Below are positions 1-9,419 of a stretch of 41,858 bases of DNA, piece by piece. Below the pieces are notes generated by a model, which was not told the DNA's origin, did not search any database, and worked only from the letters and a program-made list of their open reading frames with translations. This DNA is from Mycobacterium sp. ACS4331 (GTDB taxonomy: Bacteria > Actinomycetota > Actinomycetes > Mycobacteriales > Mycobacteriaceae), in NCBI RefSeq assembly GCF_001667265.1, contig NZ_LZHW01000040.1, positions 1-41,858 on the forward strand. Reading direction: 5' to 3'. The position numbers and the translations under genes are program-made. Numbering within the stretch: the first letter of the stretch is position 1; each line of letters begins with the position of its first letter.

Positions 1-15
1 CGCCCCTCCCCGGTC

Positions 16-732
16 GTGCTTGTCGGGGCCGGGGGGGGCGCCCCCCCCCCGGCCGCGCGCCGGCGGCCCCCCCCCCCCGTCCCCAAACCGGAGCGACCCG
101 ACCGTCCCGTCGCCAAGGACTCCAGTAAGGGCAACCGCAGGCAGCGGCCCCGACTGCGCACCGTGCACGAGACCTCAGCGGGTGGATTGGTCATCGACGG
201 AATCGACGGCCCCCGGGAAGAGCAGACGGCGGCGCTGATCGGCCGGATCGATCGCCGGGGCCGGATGCTCTGGTCACTCCCCAAGGGGCACATCGAGCAG
301 GGTGAGACCGCCGAGCAGACCGCGATCCGCGAGGTGGCCGAGGAGACCGGCATTCAGGGCACCGTGCTGGCCGCGCTGGGCAGCATCGACTACTGGTTCG
401 TCACCGAGGGCCGGCGTGTGCACAAGACCGTGCATCACTATCTGCTCCGGTTCTCCGGCGGCGAACTGTCCGACGAGGACGTCGAAGTCGCCGAGGTGGC
501 GTGGGTCCCGTTGCAGGAACTGCCGTCCCGGCTCGCCTACGCCGACGAGCGCCGCCTGGCCGAGGTCGCGGGCGAGCTGATCAACAAGCTGCAGACCGAC
601 GGCCCGTCGGCGTTGCCTCCGCTGCCGCCGAGCGCGCCGCGCCGCCGCCCCCAAACCCACTCGCGCACCCGCGACCACCGCCCGGACGGTTCTGCGGCCG
701 GCCGAGCGGGCGGTCGCGGACCACAGCAATGA
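16..732 (+). CDS. mutT4: NUDIX hydrolase, MutT4-like
   Basis: NUDIX-family pyrophosphohydrolase, probably cytoplasmic; the family hydrolyses nucleoside diphosphate derivatives, but the substrate of this one cannot be read from sequence. A complete Nudix box (G-x5-E-x7-REV-x-EE-x-GI) lies at about residues 91-113, preceded by LWSLPKG. The core from [15 protein letters not shown] onward matches mycobacterial MutT4 (Rv3908 type). The C-terminal tail is Pro/Arg-rich and low complexity. The first ~45 residues are unreliable: they are encoded by G8, C10 and C12 runs at positions 31-78, where a base-count error would shift the frame, so the true start may be upstream or outside the window. The stop codon overlaps the next gene's start (ATGA), implying co-translation with the DUF6049 gene and murJ. 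Confidence 0.85.
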   Translation: MLVGAGGGAPPPAARRRPPPPVPKPERPDRPVAKDSSKGNRRQRPRLRTVHETSAGGLVIDGIDGPREEQTAALIGRIDRRGRMLWSLPKGHIEQGETAEQTAIREVAEETGIQGTVLAALGSIDYWFVTEGRRVHKTVHHYLLRFSGGELSDEDVEVAEVAWVPLQELPSRLAYADERRLAEVAGELINKLQTDGPSALPPLPPSAPRRRPQTHSRTRDHRPDGSAAGRAGGRGPQQ

Positions 733-3062
733 CGACGTCCCGGCACCGATCCCACGTGGTGCCACGCTGCGCGACCCTGCTCCTGGTGGTTCTGCTGGCA
801 CTCCTGCCGGCCCTTGTGCCCACCGCCGCCGCGGGTGAGCCCGGCGAGACACCGTTCGTCACCGTGCGCATCGACAGCGTCACGCCCGACGTGGTGACCA
901 CGGCCAGCCAGCCGACCGTGACCGTCACGGGCACCGTGACCAACGTCGGCGATCGCCCGGTCCGCGACGTCGTCGCCCGCCTCGAGCACGCCCCCGGTGT
1001 GGCCGGCTCGTCCGCGTTGCGGACCGAACTGACCGGGTCCACCGACCAGTACCAGGCGGTCGGCGAATTCGTCGCGGTCTCAGGACAACTCAACCGCGGC
1101 CAGGAGGCGACCTTCCGCTTCATCTATCCCCTGCGCTCCGCCGACCAGCCCACCCTGGGCATCGGCGCCCCCGGCGTGTACCCCCTGTTGGTCAACGTCA
1201 ACGGCACCCCGGACTACGGCGCCCCCGCCCGCCTCGACGACGCCCGGTTCCTGCTTCCAGTCCTCGGGCTGCCCCGCGAGGCCGGTGCCGAACCTGCCGT
1301 GGCGAACGGCGTCGAGGGGGTCCTGCCGCCGGACATCACCCGGCCCGTGCAGCTGACCATGATCTGGCCGCTGGCCGACCAGCCCCGGCTGGCCCCCGGC
1401 GTGCCCGGCGGCACCACTCCCGTGCGCCTCATGGACGACGACCTGGCCACGTCGCTGGCGGAGGGCGGCCGACTCGACACCCTGCTCGGGGCCGCCGAGT
1501 TCGCAACGAACCCCGCCGTCGATCCGGAGAACGAGGTCGGGCGTGCGCTGTGCCTCGCGGTCGACCCCGACCTGCTCGTCACCGTAAACGCGATGACCGC
1601 CGGTTACACGGTCTCCGACAGTGACGACGGGCTGAGCACCGCGAGCCATCCCGGGACCGGCAGCGAGGCCGCCACCGCGTGGCTGGACCGACTGCGCGCA
1701 CTCGCGTCGCGGATGTGCGTGATCGCGACGCCCTACGCCCAGGCGGACCTCGACGCGCTGCAGCGCGTCAACGACGCCGGCCTGAGCGGGTTCGCGACGA
1801 CGGGCGCTGCCGACCTCGTCGACCAGCTGCTCGGGGTGCGCTCGGTGCGCGGGGCGACGCTGCTGGGCGACGAACCGCTGACGGAGAGGGCGACCGAGCT
1901 GCTCGACGCTCAGGGGCCCACCGTGGCCCTGGCCCCGGCGCACGACTCCACGCAGGACGGCACCGGCGCCGATCTCGCGGTCCGGCGCGCCTCCCACAAC
2001 GTCGTGCTCGCGCCGTTCGACCCCGCGGTCGGCGCCGCGCTCGCCGCAGCGGGCTCCGAGCCCGTCGAACCGAACTACCTCGACGCGGCGCTCGAGGTTC
2101 CGGTACGTGAGGCATCCAGCACGGCGCGGCGCCAGGACGCGCTGGCCGCGATGCTCTGGCGCAGCCTGCAGCCCGATGCGGACCCGCGGACCCAGTTCCT
2201 GATGCCGCCGCTGAAGTGGAATCTCGAGCCCCCCGACGCGCAGGGGATCCTGACGACGCTGGGGACCATGATCCGGTCGGGGTTGGCCGTACCCCGGCCG
2301 CTGCCCGATGTCGTGTCGGAGGCCGCGGCATCGACCGCACCGCCCGACCCCGCGGCGGTGTCCAGCACACCGCCTGGCACACAGTTCGACGACGAGGTGA
2401 CCAGCCGCATCAGCTGGCAGGTCGGTCGACTGTGGGGGCTGACGGCCGCGTTGACCACCAACCCGCAGACCGGGCTGACCGGCGTCCAGTACACCGCTCC
2501 GCTGCGCGAGGACATGCTGCGCGCGCTGAGCCAGGCCGAGCGGCCCGCGGTGCGCAACGATCTGGCGGCCGCCCGGGTCGGGGTCGTGAGCGCCACGATC
2601 AGCGACCTGTTCGGCGCCGTGACGATCGTCAACCCCGGCGGCTCCTACACGCTGGCCACCGAGCGCAGTCCCCTGCCGCTGGCCCTGCGCAACGACCTCG
2701 CGGTGCCGATCCGGGTGCGCCTGTCGGTCGACGCGCCGCCCGGCATGGCGGTGACCGACATCGGTGAACAGGAGCTGCCGCCGGGATATCTGCCGATCCG
2801 AGTCCCGATCGAGGTGCACTTCACGCAGCGTGTCGCCGTCGACGTGTCCCTGCAGACACCGGCCGGGCTGCCCCTCGGCGAACCGGTGCGGCTGTCGGTG
2901 CACTCCAACGCCTACGGCAAGGTGCTGTTCTTCATCACCCTGGCCGCCGCGGCCGTCCTGGTGACACTCACCGCACGGCGGCTGTGGCATCGTTTCCGCG
3001 GTCAACCCGACCGCGCCGACCTCGACCGGCCTGACGACCGGACCGCACCAACCCCATCATGA
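729..3062 (+). CDS. DUF6049 secreted/membrane-anchored protein (Rv3909-like)
   Basis: Conserved actinobacterial protein of unknown function, 777 residues. The ATG at 729 is chosen because it overlaps the mutT4 stop (ATGA) and starts directly with a signal peptide: basic [13 protein letters not shown], then a Leu/Val-rich core ending in TAAA. An Ig-like or CARDB-like beta region follows (residues about 40-140), then a large extracytoplasmic domain. The C-terminus carries one membrane helix ([16 protein letters not shown], about residues 733-752) and a short basic tail. Topology is therefore mostly outside the cell with a single C-terminal anchor. It overlaps murJ by ATGA. The constant pairing with murJ in actinobacteria suggests a role in envelope assembly, but that is inference. 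Confidence 0.82.
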   Translation: MTTSRHRSHVVPRCATLLLVVLLALLPALVPTAAAGEPGETPFVTVRIDSVTPDVVTTASQPTVTVTGTVTNVGDRPVRDVVARLEHAPGVAGSSALRTELTGSTDQYQAVGEFVAVSGQLNRGQEATFRFIYPLRSADQPTLGIGAPGVYPLLVNVNGTPDYGAPARLDDARFLLPVLGLPREAGAEPAVANGVEGVLPPDITRPVQLTMIWPLADQPRLAPGVPGGTTPVRLMDDDLATSLAEGGRLDTLLGAAEFATNPAVDPENEVGRALCLAVDPDLLVTVNAMTAGYTVSDSDDGLSTASHPGTGSEAATAWLDRLRALASRMCVIATPYAQADLDALQRVNDAGLSGFATTGAADLVDQLLGVRSVRGATLLGDEPLTERATELLDAQGPTVALAPAHDSTQDGTGADLAVRRASHNVVLAPFDPAVGAALAAAGSEPVEPNYLDAALEVPVREASSTARRQDALAAMLWRSLQPDADPRTQFLMPPLKWNLEPPDAQGILTTLGTMIRSGLAVPRPLPDVVSEAAASTAPPDPAAVSSTPPGTQFDDEVTSRISWQVGRLWGLTAALTTNPQTGLTGVQYTAPLREDMLRALSQAERPAVRNDLAAARVGVVSATISDLFGAVTIVNPGGSYTLATERSPLPLALRNDLAVPIRVRLSVDAPPGMAVTDIGEQELPPGYLPIRVPIEVHFTQRVAVDVSLQTPAGLPLGEPVRLSVHSNAYGKVLFFITLAAAAVLVTLTARRLWHRFRGQPDRADLDRPDDRTAPTPS

Positions 3063-6000
3063 ACGCTCCCCACGACGCCCGCCGCCGACCCGCACCGCGC
3101 CCCCGGCAGGGCCCGACCGCGCCGCCGCCGACCGCTCGTCGTCCGGCGGCGCGACCCGAACTGTCCGACTCAGCCGTGGTGTCGCGGTCGTGGGGCATGG
3201 CGTTCGCGACCCTGATCAGCCGCATCACCGGCTTCATCCGAATCGTGCTGCTGGCCGCGATTCTGGGCGCAGCGCTGTCGAGTTCGTTCACTGTGGCCAA
3301 CCAACTGCCCAACCTGGTCGCGGCCCTGGTGCTGGAGGCCACCTTCACGGCGATCTTCGTCCCGGTGCTGGCCCGCGCCGAACTCGACGACCCCGATGGC
3401 GGGGCGGCGTTCGTCCGCCGCCTGGTGACGCTGGCGACCACCCTGCTGCTGGTCACGACCGTGCTGTCGGTGCTGGGGGCACCGGTACTGGTGCGCCTGA
3501 TGCTCGGTGGCGATCCGCAGGTGAACGAGCCGCTGACCACAGCGTTCGCGTATCTGCTTCTGCCGCAGGTGATCTTCTACGGGCTGTCCTCGGTGTTCAT
3601 GGCGATCTTGAACAATCGCAACGAATTTCGGGCCCCGGCCTGGGCCCCGGTGGTCAACAACGTGGTCGCCATCGCGACCCTGGGCCTCTACGTGGCCGTG
3701 CCGGGCGAACTCTCGGTGGACCCCGTCGAGATGGGCAACGCCAAGCTGCTGGTGCTCGGTATCGGCACCACGCTGGGTGTGGTCGCACAGACCGCGGTGC
3801 TCTACATCGCGATCCGCCGGGAGCGCATCAGCCTCAGACCCCTGTGGGGGGTGGACGACCGCCTCAAACGTTTCGGGGCGATGGCCGCGGCCATGGTGCT
3901 GTACGTCCTGATCAGCCAGATCGGCCTCGTGGTCGGGAACCAGATCGCCAGTACGGCAGCGGCTTCAGGGCCGGCGATCTACAACTACACCTGGCTCGTG
4001 CTCATGCTGCCGTTCGGCATGATCGGCGTGACCGTGCTGACCGTCGTGATGCCGCGGCTGAGCCGCAACGCGGCCGCCGACGACACCCCCGCGGTGCTGG
4101 CCGACCTGTCGCTGGCCACGCGGCTGACCATGATCACCCTGATTCCGATCGTGGCGTTCATGACCGTCGCCGGACCCGCGATCGGCAGCGCGCTGTTCGC
4201 CTACGGCAAGTTCGGTGATGTCGACGCCCACTACCTCGGTGTCTCGATCGCGCTGTCGTCGTTCACGCTGATCCCCTACGCGCTCGTGCTCCTGCAGCTG
4301 CGCGTCTTCTACGCCCGAGAACAGCCATGGATCCCCATCGCGATCATCGTCGTGATCACGATCGTCAAGATCGCGGCGTCGCTGTTGGCCCCGCACATGA
4401 CCGACAACCCCGAACTGGTGGCCGGATTCCTCGGGCTGGCCAACGGGCTGGGCTTCCTGGCCGGCGCGATCGCCGGACACATCCTGCTGCGGCGCGCCCT
4501 GCGGCCTCCGCGTGGCCAGCTGCTCGGACTTCCCGTGGTGCGCACCATTCTGGTGACCCTGGCGGCGTCACTGGCCTCGGGCCTGCTCGGACACCTCGCC
4601 GACCGGCTGCTTGGCCTCGCGTCGCTGACCGAGGCTGCGGGAGGCGCCGGCTCCCTGCTGCGGCTGGCGGTGCTCGGGGTGCTCATGCTGCCGATTGTGA
4701 TCGGCGTGATGCTGGCCGCTCGCGTCCCCGAGGCCATCGCGGCCCGCGACGCCGTCCTGCGCCGGCTACGACCAGGTCACGAGGTAGCCGCAACTCATTC
4801 CGGCGCGGCCGACCCGCATCCGGCGCCGGGTGCGGTCAAGTACCCTGAGCAGAGGAATTCGGCGGGAACCGGCCAAGAACGGACCGCCGAGCCATCCCCA
4901 CTGGGGACCCCAGCAACGGTTGCCGGGGTTGGAATCGCAGGAGGAGCGGTGGCAGGCGACACACCTTCGGTCGACCCGACGCCCGACGCCACCACGAAGC
5001 TGCCCCGGACCTCCCCCGAGGACTTCCAGCCCGACGCAACGCCGTCGCCGGCCGGCCAGCAGCCCACCGATGTCGTGCCCCCGGCGCGGCCCCGCGGGGA
5101 CTTCGCGGGTGACCCCAGCCGGGAACCGCTGGCCTTCGACGCCCCCCGCGAGCGGTCCATGGACCCCGCAGCCGACGAGGACGTCTACCTGATCGCCGGG
5201 GCCAGCATCGCCGACGGCCGCTATCGCCTGCTGGTGTTCCACGGCGGACCGCCGCACCTGCAGTTCTGGCAGGCCCTCGACACCGCCCTGGACCGCCAGG
5301 TCGCGCTGACGTTCGTCGACCCAGAGGGTGCGCTGCCCGACAGTGTGGTGCAGCAGATCCTCTCGCGCACAATGAAACTGAGCCGGATCGAGTCCAACGG
5401 TGTGGCGCGGATCCTGGATGTCGCCGACACCGGAGCCGGCGGGTTGATCGTCTCCGAGTGGATTCGCGGCGGATCGCTCGAAGAGGTCGCCGAGACGTCA
5501 CCCTCACCCATCGGCGGGGCGCGCGCCGTGCAGTCGCTGGCTTCGGCTGCCGAAGCCGCCCATCAGGCCGGCGTCGCACTGTCGCTCGACCACCCCAGTC
5601 GCATCCGCGTCAGCGTGGAAGGCGATGTGGTGCTGGCATTTCCGGGGACTCTGCCGGACGCCACGCCCGAGGATGACATCCGCGGGGCTGGCGCGGCGTT
5701 GTATGCGCTGCTGGTCGACCGGTGGCCGCTGCCCGTGCGGGGCACCTCCAGCAGCCTCGAACCGGCAGACCTCGACGCCGCGGGTCAGCCCGTCGAACCG
5801 CGTTCGATCGACCGCACGATCCCGTTCCAGATTTCGGCGGCCGCCGCGCGGTCGGTGCAGGAGGGCGGCGGGATCCGCACGGCGCCAACACTGTTGAACC
5901 TGCTTCAGCAGGCGACCGCGGTCGCTGATCGCACCGAGTTGATCGAGCCCGTCGAGCAGGCCGATGCCCGGCCGGCCGTGGCCGACTCCGACGAGGCGGC

Positions 6001-6640
6001 GCAGGCGAAGCGGCGGAAGGCCCTGCTGATCGGGGGTGGCGTCGCCGGCGCGATCGTGCTGGTGGCGTTGATCGCGCTGGCATCCCTGTTGGGCCGGATC
6101 TTCGGTGACGTCGGCGGCGGCCTCGACGGCGACCAGCTGGGACTCAACCCGCAGACCTCGACGACCGAGGGCACCACCGCCGAAAGTGGCGCGTCCGTGA
6201 AACCTCTTCGGGCCACGGTGTTCTCACCCGAGGGTGAGGCCGACGAGCCCGGCAAGGCCGAGCTGGCCATCGACGGTGACCCATCGACGGCGTGGCCGAC
6301 CGACACCTACTCGGACCCCGCGCCGTTCCCCGGTTTCAAGAATGGCGTCGGCCTGCTGCTGACCCTGCCCGAGCCGATCACGCTCGGCTCGGTGACCGTC
6401 GACGTGACCAGCACCGGCACCGCGGTCCAGATTCGGTCATCGTCCACCTCGAGTCCGAGTAGCCTCGAGGACACCACGGCACTGACCGAACCGACCACAC
6501 TGCAGCGCGGCAAGAACACCATCGAGGTGAACGCCTCGGAGCCCACCTCCAATGTGCTGGTTTGGATTTCGACGCTGGGCACCGTCGACGGCAAGAGCCG
6601 CACCGACATCTCCGAGATCACCCTCAACGCCGCTGAGTGA
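3059..6640 (+). CDS. murJ: Lipid II flippase MurJ (MviN) fused to a pseudokinase
   Basis: Large mycobacterial MurJ/MviN of 1193 residues. Residues about 40-575 form the polytopic MurJ flippase that moves lipid-linked peptidoglycan precursor across the membrane (GMAFATLISRITGFIRIVLL at the start of the core). A Pro/Thr-rich linker follows, then a protein-kinase-like domain at about 709-945. This is a pseudokinase: VALTF replaces the VAVK lysine, LSLDHPSRIRV stands where HRDxKPxN should be, and there is no DFG. A transmembrane helix lies at about 988-1012, then an extracytoplasmic discoidin-like beta domain containing AIDGDPSTAWPTD. In M. tuberculosis the pseudokinase is phosphorylated by PknB and recruits FhaA; PknB is encoded in this same window. 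Start ATG overlaps the upstream stop (ATGA). Confidence 0.93.
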   Translation: MNAPHDARRRPAPRPRQGPTAPPPTARRPAARPELSDSAVVSRSWGMAFATLISRITGFIRIVLLAAILGAALSSSFTVANQLPNLVAALVLEATFTAIFVPVLARAELDDPDGGAAFVRRLVTLATTLLLVTTVLSVLGAPVLVRLMLGGDPQVNEPLTTAFAYLLLPQVIFYGLSSVFMAILNNRNEFRAPAWAPVVNNVVAIATLGLYVAVPGELSVDPVEMGNAKLLVLGIGTTLGVVAQTAVLYIAIRRERISLRPLWGVDDRLKRFGAMAAAMVLYVLISQIGLVVGNQIASTAAASGPAIYNYTWLVLMLPFGMIGVTVLTVVMPRLSRNAAADDTPAVLADLSLATRLTMITLIPIVAFMTVAGPAIGSALFAYGKFGDVDAHYLGVSIALSSFTLIPYALVLLQLRVFYAREQPWIPIAIIVVITIVKIAASLLAPHMTDNPELVAGFLGLANGLGFLAGAIAGHILLRRALRPPRGQLLGLPVVRTILVTLAASLASGLLGHLADRLLGLASLTEAAGGAGSLLRLAVLGVLMLPIVIGVMLAARVPEAIAARDAVLRRLRPGHEVAATHSGAADPHPAPGAVKYPEQRNSAGTGQERTAEPSPLGTPATVAGVGIAGGAVAGDTPSVDPTPDATTKLPRTSPEDFQPDATPSPAGQQPTDVVPPARPRGDFAGDPSREPLAFDAPRERSMDPAADEDVYLIAGASIADGRYRLLVFHGGPPHLQFWQALDTALDRQVALTFVDPEGALPDSVVQQILSRTMKLSRIESNGVARILDVADTGAGGLIVSEWIRGGSLEEVAETSPSPIGGARAVQSLASAAEAAHQAGVALSLDHPSRIRVSVEGDVVLAFPGTLPDATPEDDIRGAGAALYALLVDRWPLPVRGTSSSLEPADLDAAGQPVEPRSIDRTIPFQISAAAARSVQEGGGIRTAPTLLNLLQQATAVADRTELIEPVEQADARPAVADSDEAAQAKRRKALLIGGGVAGAIVLVALIALASLLGRIFGDVGGGLDGDQLGLNPQTSTTEGTTAESGASVKPLRATVFSPEGEADEPGKAELAIDGDPSTAWPTDTYSDPAPFPGFKNGVGLLLTLPEPITLGSVTVDVTSTGTAVQIRSSSTSSPSSLEDTTALTEPTTLQRGKNTIEVNASEPTSNVLVWISTLGTVDGKSRTDISEITLNAAE

Positions 6641-6706
6641 CGGCTGTGCACAGGCCACGCCCGCGGTGAAGTGCCGTCGCCACCACAGCGGCCTACCGTC
6701 CGGCGC

Positions 6707-7282
6707 GTGATCACCATCTCAGCCCCCGCACCCCGCAGTGACGCCGAACTCCTCGCCGCCCATGTCGCGGGCGACCGCTTGGCCTTTGCCGAGCTGTACC
6801 TGCGTCATGTGGACCGGTTGAGCCGGTTCGCCACGCTGCGCTGCGCCAGTGCCGAAGACGCCGCCGACGCGCTTCAGGAGGCCATGCTCGCCGCCCACCG
6901 AGGGGCACCGGTGTTCCGCCATCAGGCCGCCGTCACCAGTTGGCTGTATCGGATCGTCAGCAACGCGTGCATCGACCGTCACCGCAGCAACGCCAGCCAG
7001 CCCCGCCCATCGGGCACCGACGAGTGGCGGCACGCCGCCGTGGACAGCCGCGAGCAGGTGGACACCGCCATCGTCGTCAGGGCCGCACTGCTGCGCCTGC
7101 CCGCAGCCCAGCGGGCCGCCGTCCTGGCCGTCGACCTCCATGGCCACTCGATTTCGGAGGCCTCGCGCCTGCTCGGCGTCCCAGAGGGCACTGTGAAGAG
7201 CCGCCGGTCCCGGGCCAGGGCGGCACTGTCCAGAATGCTCGGGCCCTCGCTGGAGTCCGCGTGCGCCACTGCTGGACACTGA
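6707..7282 (+). CDS. sigM: ECF RNA polymerase sigma factor SigM
   Basis: ECF sigma factor. Region 2 runs through SDAELLAAHVAGD ... DALQEAMLAAHRG ... WLYRIVSNACIDRHR, and region 4 has the helix-turn-helix SISEASRLLGVPEGTVKSRRSRAR. Similarity and position (after murJ, before rsmA and trxB) identify it as SigM (Rv3911 type). The GTG at 6707 is preferred because TACCGT (6694-6699) lies 7 nt upstream, the TANNNT spacing of a leaderless mycobacterial mRNA, and the protein then begins just before sigma region 2; an in-frame GTG at 6671 would add 12 residues. SigM is normally held by the membrane anti-sigma factor encoded next, but here that partner lacks its cytoplasmic sigma-binding part. Confidence 0.88.
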   Translation: MITISAPAPRSDAELLAAHVAGDRLAFAELYLRHVDRLSRFATLRCASAEDAADALQEAMLAAHRGAPVFRHQAAVTSWLYRIVSNACIDRHRSNASQPRPSGTDEWRHAAVDSREQVDTAIVVRAALLRLPAAQRAAVLAVDLHGHSISEASRLLGVPEGTVKSRRSRARAALSRMLGPSLESACATAGH

Positions 7283-7286
7283 TCGG

Positions 7287-7829
7287 GTGCTGCCTGCGCC
7301 ACACGAGCCCGAACCGCCCGCCCACCGGGTGACCGGCACTGACCGCGCGCCCGCCCACGCCGGGAGGCCACAGACCCGCGCCAACACCCTGCGGTTGGCC
7401 GCGGCCCTCACCGGCGCAACCGCCGCGGTGGCCGCGGTCGGCTTCGGCACCGTGGCGCTTCTGCGGTATCCGCAGGACACGCCGTCGGCACCCACGTCAA
7501 TGCACCACATCACCGTCACACCCGTCGTCCCGCTCAACGACAGCGAGGTGCTGGCCCTGCTGCGCCAGCCTCCCGACTACGGTGCGCTCGCCGACCCCGG
7601 CAGGCGGGCGTCGTGTCTGACCGGCCTCGGCTACCCCGCCGGCACCGTCGCCCTGGGCGCACGACCCGTCGACGTCGACGGCCATCGCGGGGTCGTCCTG
7701 GTGCTGCCGGGCGACACCGAGGACACCGTGGCGGCCATCGCGGTGGCCCCGAACTGCAGTGCCGCCGACACCGGCCTGCTCGCGGACCGGACCGTCGCGC
7801 GCACCCCACCGACGGGCGCCGCGGGCTGA
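7287..7829 (+). CDS. rsmA: Anti-SigM factor RsmA, N-terminally truncated
   Basis: Single-pass membrane protein of 180 residues that aligns to the transmembrane and extracytoplasmic part of mycobacterial RsmA (Rv3912 type). The helix is at about residues 37-59 (LAAALTGATAAVAAVGFG). The external domain contains HHITVTPVVPL, DYGALADPGRRASCLTGLGYPA and VAPNCSAADTGLLA, including two conserved cysteines. The M. tuberculosis homologue has roughly 100 cytoplasmic residues before the helix with the anti-sigma domain; here only about 36 Pro/Arg-rich residues precede it, and the gene starts 4 nt after sigM. Start GTG at 7287 is the only convenient one; no ribosome binding site stands out. Either a real domain loss or an assembly deletion; see findings. 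Confidence 0.7.
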   Translation: MLPAPHEPEPPAHRVTGTDRAPAHAGRPQTRANTLRLAAALTGATAAVAAVGFGTVALLRYPQDTPSAPTSMHHITVTPVVPLNDSEVLALLRQPPDYGALADPGRRASCLTGLGYPAGTVALGARPVDVDGHRGVVLVLPGDTEDTVAAIAVAPNCSAADTGLLADRTVARTPPTGAAG

Positions 7830-7885
7830 CGGGACGCCACGCCACGCACTCGCGTGCGACGATCGTCGAGGCCCCGCTCACAGTG

Positions 7886-7911
7886 GGAACACCCCGCCCT
7901 ACGCTGGTGTT
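7886..7911 (+). promoter_or_regulatory. Candidate SigH/SigE-type promoter of trxB-trxC
   Basis: GGAACA at 7886-7891 and GTT at 7909-7911, separated by 17 nt, match the GGAAYA-N16-20-GTT element of SigH-type ECF promoters. M. tuberculosis trxB2-trxC is a known SigH target, so the match is expected here. An 8-bp inverted repeat (7923-7930 with 7938-7945) follows in the leader, then the GAAAGG ribosome binding site and the ATG at 7962. Confidence 0.6.
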
Positions 7912-7961
7912 AGAACACGTGCAGCTGCCGGCGTTGTCGGCAGCTTGGTAGAAAGGCCCGC

Positions 7962-8933
7962 ATGACCGACAACCCGACCATCCATGAGGTCATCATCATC
8001 GGTTCCGGACCGGCTGGTTACACCGCTGCGGTCTACACGGCACGCGCCCAGCTGGCTCCCCTGGTCTTCGAGGGCACGTCCTTCGGCGGCGCCCTGATGA
8101 CCACCACCGAGGTCGAGAACTACCCAGGTTTCAAAGACGGCATCACCGGCCCGGAGCTCATGGATCAGATGCGCGAACAGGCCCTGCGGTTCGGCGCTGA
8201 CCTGCAGATGGAGGACGTCGAGGACGTCTCGCTGGAGGGTCCGGTCAAGACCGTGACCACCGCCGGTGGTGAGACCTATCACGCGCGCGCCGTCATCCTG
8301 GCGATGGGCGCCGCCCCGCGCTACCTCGGCGTCCCCGGCGAGCAGGAGCTGCTCGGCCGCGGCGTCAGCTCCTGTGCCACATGTGACGGCTTCTTCTTCA
8401 AGGACCAGGACATCGCCGTCATCGGCGGCGGTGACTCGGCCATGGAGGAGGCCACCTTCCTGACCCGTTTCGCGCGCAGTGTCACTCTGGTCCATCGCCG
8501 CGACGAGTTCCGCGCCTCCAAGATCATGCTCGAGCGCGCCCGCACCAACGACAAGATCAGATTCCTGACCAACACGCAGGTCGTCGCCGTCGAGGGCACC
8601 GACACGGTGTCGGGCCTGCGGGTCCGGGACAGCCTGACCGGTGACGAGTCCACACTGGCCGTGACCGGTGTGTTCGTGGCGATCGGCCACGATCCGCGCT
8701 CCGCGCTCGTCCGCGACGTCGTCGACGTCGACTCCGACGGTTACGTCCAGGTCCGGGGCCGGACCACCGCCACCTCTGTCGAGGGTGTGTTCGCCGCCGG
8801 CGACCTGGTGGACCGCACCTACCGGCAGGCCATCACCGCCGCGGGCAGCGGCTGTTCGGCCGCGATTGACGCCGAACGTTGGCTTGCCGAGGCCAGCGAT
8901 GAGAACAGCGATCTGATTGGAGCTCAGCAATGA
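7962..8933 (+). CDS. trxB: Thioredoxin-disulfide reductase
   Basis: NADPH-dependent flavoenzyme that reduces thioredoxin in the cytoplasm. 323 residues, usual length. FAD-binding [10 protein letters not shown] lies at residues 15-24, the redox-active CATC at 138-141, the NADPH-binding [10 protein letters not shown] at 155-164 with HRRDEFRAS at about 178-186, and the C-terminal FAD motif [10 protein letters not shown] near 273-282. A good ribosome binding site (GAAAGG) precedes the ATG. The stop overlaps the trxC start (ATGA), so the two are co-translated. Regulation is likely by oxidative-stress sigma factors through the promoter at 7886-7911. Confidence 0.97.
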   Translation: MTDNPTIHEVIIIGSGPAGYTAAVYTARAQLAPLVFEGTSFGGALMTTTEVENYPGFKDGITGPELMDQMREQALRFGADLQMEDVEDVSLEGPVKTVTTAGGETYHARAVILAMGAAPRYLGVPGEQELLGRGVSSCATCDGFFFKDQDIAVIGGGDSAMEEATFLTRFARSVTLVHRRDEFRASKIMLERARTNDKIRFLTNTQVVAVEGTDTVSGLRVRDSLTGDESTLAVTGVFVAIGHDPRSALVRDVVDVDSDGYVQVRGRTTATSVEGVFAAGDLVDRTYRQAITAAGSGCSAAIDAERWLAEASDENSDLIGAQQ

Positions 8934-9262
8934 CCGGCAAGGCCACCATCGAAGTCTCCGACGACTCGTTCTCCGATGACGTTCTGAGCAGCAACACCCC
9001 TGTGCTGGTGGACTTCTGGGCCACCTGGTGCGGTCCGTGCCGGATGGTCGCACCGGTTCTCGAGGAGATCGCTGCGGAGAAGTCCGGCCAGCTGACGGTC
9101 GCCAAACTCGACGTCGACGCGAATCCCAACACCGCTCGCGATTTTCAGGTGGTGTCGATCCCGACGATGATCCTGTTCAAGGACGGCGAACCGGTCAAGC
9201 GGATCGTCGGCGCCAAGGGCAAGGCGGCACTGCTTCGCGAACTGTCTGACGTCGTGTCCTGA
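8930..9262 (+). CDS. trxC: Thioredoxin
   Basis: Small cytoplasmic disulfide reductase of 110 residues with the canonical WCGPC active site at residues 33-37 and the cis-proline motif [12 protein letters not shown] around 77-88. It is the electron acceptor of the reductase encoded immediately upstream, whose stop codon overlaps this start by ATGA. Length and motifs are typical; nothing is missing. Confidence 0.96.
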   Translation: MTGKATIEVSDDSFSDDVLSSNTPVLVDFWATWCGPCRMVAPVLEEIAAEKSGQLTVAKLDVDANPNTARDFQVVSIPTMILFKDGEPVKRIVGAKGKAALLRELSDVVS

Positions 9263-9324
9263 CCGTCGACGCCACCCGACTGGGTGCCGTCCGACGCGCT
9301 GCATTGGCCTGGGGTTTTCCTGAA

Positions 9325-9340
9325 TCAGACGACGGTCTGA
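9325..9340. promoter_or_regulatory. Inverted repeat upstream of cwlM
   Basis: TCAGAC-GACG-GTCTGA, a perfect 6-bp inverted repeat with a 4-nt centre, in the 157-nt gap between trxC and cwlM. GAGAATACTC follows directly and holds a weak -10-like AATACT. It could be an operator for a cwlM promoter or a small hairpin; no known regulator is recognised. Confidence 0.4.
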
Positions 9341-9419
9341 GAGAATACTCAGCAGTCTGCCCTGCCATGGACGGCGTTCGATGTGATCGCCGACCGCCGC
9401 GACCGAAGGGTCATAACCG

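Noticed and set aside
1080..3005. Long antisense open frame across the DUF6049 gene
   Set aside because: Gln/Arg/His-rich product without motifs; typical antisense shadow of GC-rich coding DNA. The same applies to the antisense frame over gyrB at 23720-25600.
3059..3061. Alternative later starts for murJ
   Set aside because: The ATGA overlap with the upstream stop and the matching family length favour the first ATG.
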